NCBI RefSeq assembly: GCF_014647895.1
Contig: NZ_BMQB01000008.1
Location: forward strand, 178,928-242,927
Direction of reading: 5' to 3'
Length of the DNA stretch: 64,000 bases
Origin: Pilimelia anulata
GTDB lineage: Bacteria; Actinomycetota; Actinomycetes; Mycobacteriales; Micromonosporaceae
How positions within the stretch are numbered: position 1 is the first letter of the stretch; every line of letters begins with the position of its first letter. The notes beneath the pieces were generated by a model. That model saw nothing but the letters and a program-made list of their open reading frames with translations. It searched no databases and was not told where the DNA came from. This document shows positions 44,342 to 51,085 of the stretch, in pieces. Position numbers and translations under genes: made by a program.

Positions 44342-44600
44342 TCAGGGGACCGTCCGGACGACCTTGCCGCGGCCGGTCTACGCGGCGCGGTGCGCGTCGG
44401 CCGCCCGGGCCAGCGGGCGCACCGCGCGCAGGTGCACCCGGAGCACGCCGCGGTCGTACGGGTCCGCCAGCTCGCGCAGCCGCGCCGCCGAAGGGTCCGG
44501 CACCGGCAGCGGGATGCCCGGCGCGACCGCGGTGCCGTCGGCGAGCCCCTCGCCGTAGCGGACCGGGACCGCGCCGTACGACGTGAAGCCCACTGCCGCA
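44342..44600 (-). pseudogene. Decayed C-terminal fragment of a zinc-type alcohol dehydrogenase / quinone oxidoreductase
   Basis: On the minus strand the frame reads VGFTSYGAVPVRYGEGLADG, then DPSAARLRELADPYDRGVLRVHLRAVRPLARAADAHRAA, a TAG at 44380-44378, and then in the same frame TGRGKVVRTVP before TGA at 44344-44342. The order LREL...G.LRVH...PL..AA.AHR...TGRGKVVL.VP is exactly the C-terminal end of medium-chain dehydrogenases/quinone oxidoreductases. The Rossmann domain is missing and the part before it appears joined by a deletion, so only about 85 codons of a gene of about 310 remain, with an internal stop. Non-functional by all signs. Confidence 0.65.
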
Positions 44601-45054
44601 TTCCTCCCCCACTCGGGTGCGCCGGCCGCGCGGCCGGCGCGGCCCCGATCGTGAAACCTGCACCCGGTGGAGGTCAACCCCGGGTCGCCGCGATCATGAT
44701 CGAACGGGCGATGTCCGATGTCGATGGGCGGGGTTCCGGACGACGTCCGGCGATTCAGCGCCGACGATTGTCCTCCCCCGTTCGAGTGCCGTACCATTGC
44801 CGCGGCTGCGCATTTCCGGGCATTCGCCGTGACCCCCGCAGGCTCGGTCCGGATGGCCGGTTTTCCGAGTCTCCACATGGGAGATATTCGATTCACGCGA
44901 CGGCCATGAATCGGGTTTTCCGCGTCCCCCGGAATTTCGCCGATACGTCACTGGAATGGCCCTTGGGCAACAGCTACGCTGACTCGCGGCAAAGGCCACA
45001 GTAAACCCCACTGCGCACCGGCGATTTCGCCGACCGGATCGCTGAAGGAGCCGC
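44601..45054. other. Gene-free interval with leader of a micro-ORF
   Basis: 454 bases with lower GC than the surroundings (notably 44690-44720 and 44850-45000). It contains a GATCATGATC palindrome (44692-44701) and leads into a strong ribosome-binding site (GAAGGAG) for the 40-codon ORF. No larger gene is supported. Confidence 0.45.
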
Positions 45055-45177
45055 ATGGCGTTCGAGGACAGGACCGTCGCTTTCGTATCCGGCAGCGCCG
45101 CGCCGGGTCCGCGACTGCCGCTCGCCCTCGGGACCGCCCCCGCGCGGGTCCGCCCCGCCGGCCCGGCTGCCGCCTGA
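45055..45177 (+). CDS. 40-residue micro-ORF with strong ribosome-binding site
   Basis: ATG 45055 follows GAAGGAG with a 4-base gap, better than most genes here. The peptide starts MAFEDRTVAFVSGSAAPGPR and ends in an Ala/Pro/Arg-rich stretch; there is no signal peptide, Cys or TM helix. It stops three bases before the GTG of the next gene, so it may act as a translational leader for it or be a small peptide in its own right. Coding status is based on the ribosome-binding site and tight spacing only. Confidence 0.45.
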   Translation: MAFEDRTVAFVSGSAAPGPRLPLALGTAPARVRPAGPAAA

Positions 45178-45180
45178 ACC

Positions 45181-45939
45181 GTGCCGTCCCCGCTGTACGT
45201 ACAGGCGGTCCGGCACGTCCTCCTGCCGCCACGGGACGCCCGGCCGGACGACCGGGCCGAGCCGGTCGACGCGGTGCTGGCCGCGGCCGGGCCGGCGGCG
45301 CTCGCCGGGATCGACGTGCTGATGACGAGCCGGTGGGCGCCCGGCGCGGCGCCGGGCGGGGCGTTCGTGCCGTACCCGCACCACCGGCCGGCGCACCGGC
45401 CGTTCGACGTGGTCGACTTCGGCGGGGCCTCGCCGGCCGCGGCGTGCGCCGCCCTGATCGACTACCTGTCCACGCCCGACGGCCCCGGTACCGGGGCGCT
45501 GCTGGCGGTGGAGCTGGCCCGCACCGCCGGGCGGGCGCCGGGCCCGGCCCGGTCCACCGGCGGGGTGCTGCGGCTCGGCCCCGAGTACGTCGGGCGCGGG
45601 CCGCGGATCCTCGGCTGCGCGGTGCTGGACCGCTGTACCGCGGGCGCCTGGCCCCGGGTGCAGCGACTGGCCGCGGACTGGCTGCGGGCCGGCGGCCTGG
45701 CCGACCGGACGCCCACGGTCGTCGTCCGGCGGGACAGCCGGGTGCGCCGCGCCTGGTCGGCGCGGGCCGGCGACGGGCTGCCCGCGCGGCTGCGCTTCCC
45801 GCCGCTGGCCCGCACCTGCATGGGCCTGTTCCCGTGGCTGGCCGCCTGGCGGCCGGGGACCGGCCCGGAGCTGTTCCTCGACGACGACGTGGAGAGCGCC
45901 ACCGCGCTGGCCGTCCTCGCCGGCGGCCCCCGGCGCTGA
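45181..45939 (+). CDS. Hypothetical protein
   Basis: 252 residues from a GTG placed three bases after the micro-ORF stop, so it is probably translated by coupling. No family recognised. The middle has YPHHRPAHRPFDVVDFGGASPAAACAALIDYLSTPDG and GALLAVELARTAG, followed by LRLGPEYVGRGPRILGCAVLDRC. The ASPAAACAALIDYL and GALLAVELART segments faintly recall thiolase-like folds, but catalytic residues are not identifiable. The end is ELFLDDDVESATALAVLAGG. There is no signal peptide or TM helix, so it is likely cytoplasmic. Codon use is normal for the window, supporting a real gene. Confidence 0.6.
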   Translation: MPSPLYVQAVRHVLLPPRDARPDDRAEPVDAVLAAAGPAALAGIDVLMTSRWAPGAAPGGAFVPYPHHRPAHRPFDVVDFGGASPAAACAALIDYLSTPDGPGTGALLAVELARTAGRAPGPARSTGGVLRLGPEYVGRGPRILGCAVLDRCTAGAWPRVQRLAADWLRAGGLADRTPTVVVRRDSRVRRAWSARAGDGLPARLRFPPLARTCMGLFPWLAAWRPGTGPELFLDDDVESATALAVLAGGPRR

Positions 45940-46411
45940 GGCGCCGCGGCCGGGCCTTGCGGCAATAAACAAGGACCGCGGCAGCGGCGGACGCCGATGG
46001 ATTGTAGGCGGGTACTCCGCGACGATTGCATTGCTTAGTGTCGATTCGTCCGCGACGGGTCCCCATGCCCGTCGCGGGCGGCGCGCGGTCGGCCGCGGGC
46101 ACCCCGGCGCGGCCGGCGGGGTCCGCCGTCGCCGCGCTCCCGATCGGTCCGGCGGGCCGCCGGGGGGATCCGCCCCGGCGGACGTGCGCCCGCCGGACGG
46201 GTGGGGTCCGGACCGGTTGCGGCCCGGGCCCCACCGATCCGGGCCGACGGGCGCATCCGCCACGGCCGCCCCGCCCGCCGTCGCAGTGGGCGCGGCGACG
46301 GGCGGGCGCTGTCGCACCGGCGTTGAACGCCGCCCCGGCGACCGGCCGGGCAACTGTTGCGACCCGGCCGTTCCGGCCCGGGCCGTGTACTCATTGTTTT
46401 ACCTTCATTGC
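45940..46411. other. Gene-free interval
   Basis: 472 bases without a supported gene. The left 100 bases are relatively AT-rich (GCAATAAACAAGGACCG, GATTGTAGGCGGGTAC). The last 40 bases before the small gene at 46412 (TACTCATTGTTTTACCTTCATTGC) are AT-rich and probably contain its promoter. Confidence 0.45.
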
Positions 46412-46672
46412 ATGTCGCACGAACAGGCGCGCCCCACCCAACCCATCAGCGCCGCCGGCGACGGCGGGGGCTACCGCTCCGCGCTGAACCGGCACCAGGA
46501 GGTCCGGGTCGAGCAGGTCATCAAGAATATGTCAGGCAATTTCGCCGGCCGGCCGTTGGCGGAGGTTGCCGCCGAGATGGCCACCCAGCTCCGCGCTCTC
46601 GGCGTCAACCTGCCGATGCGCGAGGTCGAACGGCTGGCCGGCCTGATCGCCACCCATCCCGGCGGCTCCTGA
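46412..46672 (+). CDS. Small hypothetical protein
   Basis: 86 residues. A polar N-terminus (SHEQARPTQPISAAGDGG) is followed by helices VRVEQVIKNMSGNFAGRPLAEVAAEMATQLRALGVNLPMREVERLAGLIATH. The second half looks like a small helical domain. There is no classic Shine-Dalgarno sequence before the ATG; the upstream ACCTTCATTGC is AT-rich, so the message may be near-leaderless. Family not recognised. It is monocistronic and convergent with the propeller operon. Confidence 0.6.
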   Translation: MSHEQARPTQPISAAGDGGGYRSALNRHQEVRVEQVIKNMSGNFAGRPLAEVAAEMATQLRALGVNLPMREVERLAGLIATHPGGS

Positions 46673-46845
46673 GCCGCACCGGGCGCACCGGTACCACCCG
46701 CACCGGCCGCGGCGCAGCCGCCGGCCGGCGGTCGCGCGAACCGATCCGACCGCGGCGGATCGGTGGTTGCGCCGTACGATCCGGCGGTGGCGGCGGGTCG
46801 GTGACCGTCCGGTTCGAGCCGGTGGTGTCCGGTGATCGCGGCCGG

Positions 46846-48117
46846 TCAGCCGGTGGGCGGCGCGTAGGCGACCAGCTCGTTGCCGACCCTGGCGTACACG
46901 CCGGCGGCGTCGGCGCACACCGGCGCGGCCACCCCCGGCCACGGCGCGCCCCGGGCCGCCCCCGACGCCGGGTCCAGCGGGTACACCCGGTCGTCGGCCC
47001 ACACCAGCAGCGCCCCGCCGCTCGCCGCGAGCGCCGTCGCCGCGGGCGGGGCGTCGAGGTGGGCCCGCCAGCGCGCCACCCCGGACGCCGGGTCCAGCGC
47101 CAGCACCGCCCCGTCGTACGTGACCACGAACAGCGTCCCGCCGCAGCGAAGCTGGCCGGCGAACTCCTCCACCGGCACGCTGCTGGCGGCCGCGCCGGTG
47201 GCCGGGTCGAGCCAGTACAGCCGGGTCCGGCGGTCGCGCCGCCCGTCCGCGGGGACCAGCGGTACCAGCAGCCGATCCCCCTCGTCCAGCCCGAGCGGCG
47301 CCGGCTGCCCGACGCCGTCGACCGACCAGCGGGCGGCGCCGGTGGCTGTGTCGACGAGCGCGAGCCGGGTGCCGCCGGCGTCGTCCTCGATGGTCAGCAG
47401 CGCCCGCGCGGCCGGGCCGGCCACCGGGGGCAGGCCGCTCAGCCACGCCGAGCCGAGGTCGTCGGTCTGCCACCGGACGGCGCCGTCCGGCCCGTACGCC
47501 TCGACATAGTGGAAGGACGAGTGCGAGGCCCGGACGCTGCGGACCAGGGTGTCGCCGAAGAAGTGCAGGTCGCCGCGGCCGCTGTCCAATCGGTACCCGA
47601 GCGCGCCGTCCGCGCCGAACACGTCGCCGACCACGGTCGGGCCGCTCGGGCCGGGGCGGTGCCGGGTGACGGTGGCGGCGACCCGTTCGGCGCCGGCGAC
47701 GACGGCCACGTCGAGCAGCCGGGCGTCGTCGGGCGGGCCGACCGGGACCCGCCAGCGCGGCGCGCCGTCGGCCGCGGACAGGGCGCGCAGGGTCGCGCCC
47801 TGCATCGCGTACACGATCCGGTCCCGGAGGGTGAACGCGCCGATGCCGGCCAGCGGGGTCCGCCACCGCACGGGCGGCGGGCCACCCCGCCGCGCCCCGC
47901 CGGCCGGACCGCGGACGCCCGGGGCCGCGGGAGCGGCGTCCGGGCCCGCGGGGGCGGTGCCCGGGGTAGCCGGGGCGGTGCCGGGGGCCGCGGCGGCGGA
48001 TGCCGGCGGCGACGCGGCGGCGGGGGTCGCGCCGGCGGCCGCCGCGGCGAGGCCCGCGGCGGCGCCGCGCAGCAGGGCGCGCCGGGTGACGGCGGCGGGG
48101 CGCCGCGCGGGGGTCAC
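46846..48117 (-). CDS. Exported PQQ-type beta-propeller protein (third of a tandem set)
   Basis: 423 residues from the GTG at 48117, overlapping the upstream gene's stop by four bases. The N-terminus VTRRALLRGAAAGLAAAAAG has paired arginines before a hydrophobic stretch, compatible with Tat export. An Ala/Pro linker to about residue 70 precedes propeller repeats such as LRALSAADGAPRWRVPVG, LALVDTATGAARWSVDG, LYWLDPATGAAASSVPV, VLALDPASGVARWRAHLD and VYPLDPASGAARGAPW. The D..TG..RW unit recurs six or seven times. Likely an extracytoplasmic scaffold or PQQ/BamB-like protein. It is the last gene of a three-gene operon of similar proteins. Confidence 0.85.
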   Translation of the reverse strand: MTPARRPAAVTRRALLRGAAAGLAAAAAGATPAAASPPASAAAAPGTAPATPGTAPAGPDAAPAAPGVRGPAGGARRGGPPPVRWRTPLAGIGAFTLRDRIVYAMQGATLRALSAADGAPRWRVPVGPPDDARLLDVAVVAGAERVAATVTRHRPGPSGPTVVGDVFGADGALGYRLDSGRGDLHFFGDTLVRSVRASHSSFHYVEAYGPDGAVRWQTDDLGSAWLSGLPPVAGPAARALLTIEDDAGGTRLALVDTATGAARWSVDGVGQPAPLGLDEGDRLLVPLVPADGRRDRRTRLYWLDPATGAAASSVPVEEFAGQLRCGGTLFVVTYDGAVLALDPASGVARWRAHLDAPPAATALAASGGALLVWADDRVYPLDPASGAARGAPWPGVAAPVCADAAGVYARVGNELVAYAPPTG

Positions 48118-49232
48118 CGGGACCCCAGCGGCAGGGCGACAACGTCGCGGCCGCTGATCGCGTAGAGCGCGGCGGCGTCCAGCGCCGGCCGCCACTCCAC
48201 GGCACCGAGCGGGGAGGGCAGCGGCGCGCCGGTGGCGGCGTCCAGCGGGTACAGCCGCTCCTCGCCCCACACCAGCACGACGCCGGGCGGGAGCAGGACG
48301 GCGGGGTCGCGCAGCGGGGCCGGCGCCACCCAGCGCCAGCGGACCGCGCCGGTGGCCGGGTCGCGGGCGGCGACCTCGCCGCCGCCGGTGACGGTGACGA
48401 CGTGCGCCGCGCCGGCCCGCACGGCCCGGGTGTCGGTGACCGGCACCGCCCACTCGGGCCCGCCGGTCGCGCGGGCGAGCCGGATCAGCTCGGCCTCGCC
48501 GGCGGTCGCGGTCAGCGCGGCGAGGTACCCGCCGCCGGGCGCGAGGTCGGCCGCGGCGACGGCCACCCGCCCGGACCGCCAGCGGGCGTCGCCCGTGGCG
48601 GCGTCGAGCAGATGGCAGCCGGCCCGCGGGGTGTCCAGCTCCACGGCGACCGGGACGAGCGGGTCGGCGGGGCGGACCGGCTCGGCGGCGCCGAGGGCGG
48701 CGGCCCGGCGGTTCCACCGGACGGCGCCCGTGCCGGGGTCGCGGGCCTGCACGTACGCGTCGCGGGGCCAGCCGCACTCCAGCAGCAGCGTGCCGCCCCG
48801 CACGCCGGGGGTCACCGGCCCGCGGACCCGGGCCGTCCAGGCCGGCGCGCCGTCGGCCGCGCGCAGCGCCGACACCGTGGCCCGCCGCTGGCCCCCGTCG
48901 GCCGGTTCGGTACGGCAGACGATGACCCGGTCCCCGCTGACGACCAGCGCGATCCCGGCGTCGTCGTCGGCGTCGTCGGCCAGCGGCACCCGCCACCGCT
49001 CCCGGCCGTCGGCGGCGGCGAGCGCGACCACGCTGCGCACCTGCACGAGCGCGACGAGGTCGCCGCCGCGGGCGGGCGCCGCGCGCACGGCGCCGCGCGG
49101 CAGCCGGTGGGTCCAGCCGGGCCGGGCCGGGGCGGGACGCGGCGCGGGCGCGGCGGCGGCGGGGCGCGGCGCGAGCGCCGCGGCGAGGCCGGCGGCCAGC
49201 AGGCTGCGCCGGCGCAGCCGGGCGGCGCTCAC
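48114..49232 (-). CDS. Exported PQQ-type beta-propeller protein (second of a tandem set)
   Basis: 372 residues from the GTG at 49232 (GTGA overlap with the gene before). The N-terminus SAARLRRRSLLAAGLAAALA is a signal peptide with an Arg cluster, possibly Tat. Repeats: VVALAAADGRERWRVPLADDADDDAG, VSALRAADGAPAWTARVRG, VQARDPGTGAVRWNRRA, HLLDAATGDARWRSGR, VAARDPATGAVRWRWVAP and LYPLDAATGAPLPSPLG. The repeat pattern matches its two neighbours but identity is moderate, indicating old duplication followed by divergence. Role as for the set: extracytoplasmic beta-propeller, ligand unknown. Confidence 0.85.
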   Translation of the reverse strand: MSAARLRRRSLLAAGLAAALAPRPAAAAPAPRPAPARPGWTHRLPRGAVRAAPARGGDLVALVQVRSVVALAAADGRERWRVPLADDADDDAGIALVVSGDRVIVCRTEPADGGQRRATVSALRAADGAPAWTARVRGPVTPGVRGGTLLLECGWPRDAYVQARDPGTGAVRWNRRAAALGAAEPVRPADPLVPVAVELDTPRAGCHLLDAATGDARWRSGRVAVAAADLAPGGGYLAALTATAGEAELIRLARATGGPEWAVPVTDTRAVRAGAAHVVTVTGGGEVAARDPATGAVRWRWVAPAPLRDPAVLLPPGVVLVWGEERLYPLDAATGAPLPSPLGAVEWRPALDAAALYAISGRDVVALPLGSR

Positions 49233-50272
49233 CGGGGCTCCGCGGCGACGAGGCCGGCGCCGTCGAGGGCGTACACGCCGGTGGCGTCGGCGGCGACGGC
49301 GTGGCAGCCGTACGGCAGCGGGTCGCCGACGGCCGCGCCGGTGGCCGAGTCGAGGGTGTGCAGGGCGTCGGGCGCGGCGACGTGCGCGCGGCCGGGGGTA
49401 CCGGCGAGGTCGCGCAGGGGCTGCGCCCACGCCCAGCGCCGGCCGCCGTGGCCGGCGTCGATCGCGGTCACGCCGTCGAGGTCGCCCGCGTACACCACGC
49501 CGTCGGCGACCCGCAGCAGGCTCAGCCCCGGTACCGCGACCTGCCAGGTCAGCGCGCCGGTGTCGGCGTCCAGCCAGAGCACGGATCGGTCGGCGAGCCG
49601 GTACCCGGCGGCGATCAGTGACCCGGCGTGCGCGCCGGGGCGGCCGGCGTCGGGCAGCAGGCTCGTGCGGGCGGCGGTCCACCGGGCGGCGGCGTCGGGG
49701 AGGGTGAGCAGGTCGACGCGGCGCCCGTACTCGACCGCCGGGTCGCGGGCCGCCAGGACGGCGGCCGGCAGCGGGCCGACCGGGCCGGGGCCGCCGGGCA
49801 GCGCGGTGTCGTCGAGGTTCCACGCGACGGCGCCGGTGGCCGGGTCGCGGGCCTGGAGGAAGGTCCCGCCGCCGGGCCGCTCGCCGACGGCGAGCAGCAG
49901 GCCGCCGCTGACGCCGCGCAGGCCGGTGGGGTACCGGGTGGGCTGCGCCCAGCGGGGCGCGCCGGTCCGGCGGTCGAGGGCGGTGACGGTGTCCTCGCCG
50001 CCGACGAAGACCAGGTCGCCGGCCGCGGCGACCGCGCGGGAGCCGCGGTACGGCAGCTCGTGCGACCAGCGCAGGGCGCCGGTCGCGGCGTCCACGGCGG
50101 CGAGCCCGTCGTCGGTGCCGGCGTACAGCACGCCCTCGTACGGCGGGGCCAGCGTGCGGCCGCCGGGCAGGTCGAGCCGCCACCGCTCGCCCCGGCGGCG
50201 CGCGGCGCGGCCGGGCGCGCGGACGCGGCCCGGCGCGGCCGCGGGTCGTGCGGCGGCGGATCGTACGGCCAT
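49229..50272 (-). CDS. PQQ-type beta-propeller protein (first of a tandem set)
   Basis: 347 residues; GGAGGG lies five bases before the ATG at 50272. Unlike the other two it has no hydrophobic signal peptide (RSAAARPAAAPGRVRAPGRAARRRGERW leads straight into LDLPGGRTL), so it may be cytoplasmic or use another route. Repeats: LAAVDAATGALRWSHELP, VTALDRRTGAPRWAQPT, LQARDPATGAVAWNLDD, VLWLDADTGALTWQVAVP, VTAIDAGHGGRRWAWAQP and LHTLDSATGAAVGDPLP. It heads the operon and presumably carries the promoter in the 200 bases upstream, shared divergently with the phospholipase gene. Confidence 0.83.
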   Translation of the reverse strand: MAVRSAAARPAAAPGRVRAPGRAARRRGERWRLDLPGGRTLAPPYEGVLYAGTDDGLAAVDAATGALRWSHELPYRGSRAVAAAGDLVFVGGEDTVTALDRRTGAPRWAQPTRYPTGLRGVSGGLLLAVGERPGGGTFLQARDPATGAVAWNLDDTALPGGPGPVGPLPAAVLAARDPAVEYGRRVDLLTLPDAAARWTAARTSLLPDAGRPGAHAGSLIAAGYRLADRSVLWLDADTGALTWQVAVPGLSLLRVADGVVYAGDLDGVTAIDAGHGGRRWAWAQPLRDLAGTPGRAHVAAPDALHTLDSATGAAVGDPLPYGCHAVAADATGVYALDGAGLVAAEPR

Positions 50273-50485
50273 GGGTCCCCTCCGTCCCGTCCCCCGCCCG
50301 GGTGACCCTCTCGTGTGGACATGATGCGGCCCGGCGGCCCGCGCCGCCACCCCCGTGGGACGAACCGTGCGCCCGGTGCCGGAACAGCCGAACGGACCCT
50401 TCTCATCCGGCCGCCCGCGGCGGACCCTGAGAATAGACGACACTCGATCCGTACGGGGGCGGAGCCGGCGCGAAGGGAGCGCGGC

Positions 50486-50995
50486 ATGCGCCACCCCACC
50501 CGGACCATCCCCCGCCGGACGATCGCGGCCCTCGGCGCCGCGGCCGCCCTGGCCACCGCCCTCGCCGCCGCGCCGGCCGCGGCCGGCGCGGAGACCATCG
50601 AACAGTTCACCGACCGGCTGGTGTTCGCCACCGCGCTGCCGGCCTTCGTCGACCTGCGCCGCCAGCAGCCGCGCCCGGGCGAGCTGGACTGGGCCAGCGA
50701 CGGCTGCTCCTGGTCGCCGGACCGGCCCGCCGGGCACGACTTCCTGCCCGGCTGCCACCGGCACGACTTCGGGTACCGCAACCACAAGCGGCAGCACCGG
50801 TTCGACAAGAACAGCCGGCTGCGCATCGACAACCAGCTCAAGAAGGACCTGTACGGCATCTGCGGCAAGGACGTGGCCTGCCGCCGGGTGGCGGACCTGT
50901 ACTACGCGGCCGTCCGGCAGTTCGGCGGGCCGCGGTTCGCGGCGGCCCGGGCCGCCCTGGACGCGGAGATCGCGGCGCAGTCGACCCCTCGCTGA
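50486..50995 (+). CDS. Secreted prokaryotic phospholipase A2
   Basis: 169 residues from the ATG at 50486, with AGGGAG upstream. Signal peptide about 1-35 (LGAAAALATALAAAPAAAGA). The family signature is complete: DGCSWSPDRPAGHDFLPGC followed by HRHDFGYRN, with catalytic His93 and Asp94 and Ca-loop residues before them. Four cysteines (74, 90 and the pair in GICGKDVAC) make the two disulfides known from the Streptomyces violaceoruber enzyme. It should release fatty acids from the sn-2 position of phospholipids outside the cell. It is followed by a strong hairpin. Confidence 0.93.
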   Translation: MRHPTRTIPRRTIAALGAAAALATALAAAPAAAGAETIEQFTDRLVFATALPAFVDLRRQQPRPGELDWASDGCSWSPDRPAGHDFLPGCHRHDFGYRNHKRQHRFDKNSRLRIDNQLKKDLYGICGKDVACRRVADLYYAAVRQFGGPRFAAARAALDAEIAAQSTPR

Positions 50996-51007
50996 CGCCG
51001 CGCCGCC

Positions 51008-51049
51008 GGCCCGCCCGCCCCGCCGGCAGGGCGACGGGGCGGGCGGGCC
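51008..51049. terminator. 15-bp perfect hairpin between convergent genes
   Basis: Arms 51008-51022 and 51035-51049 (GGCCCGCCCGCCCCG and its complement) with a 12-base loop lie between the phospholipase stop (50995) and the ABC permease stop (51086). Confidence 0.8.
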
Positions 51050-51085
51050 GCAATGCACCGCCGCGGCGGGCGGGCGCCGCCGGGT

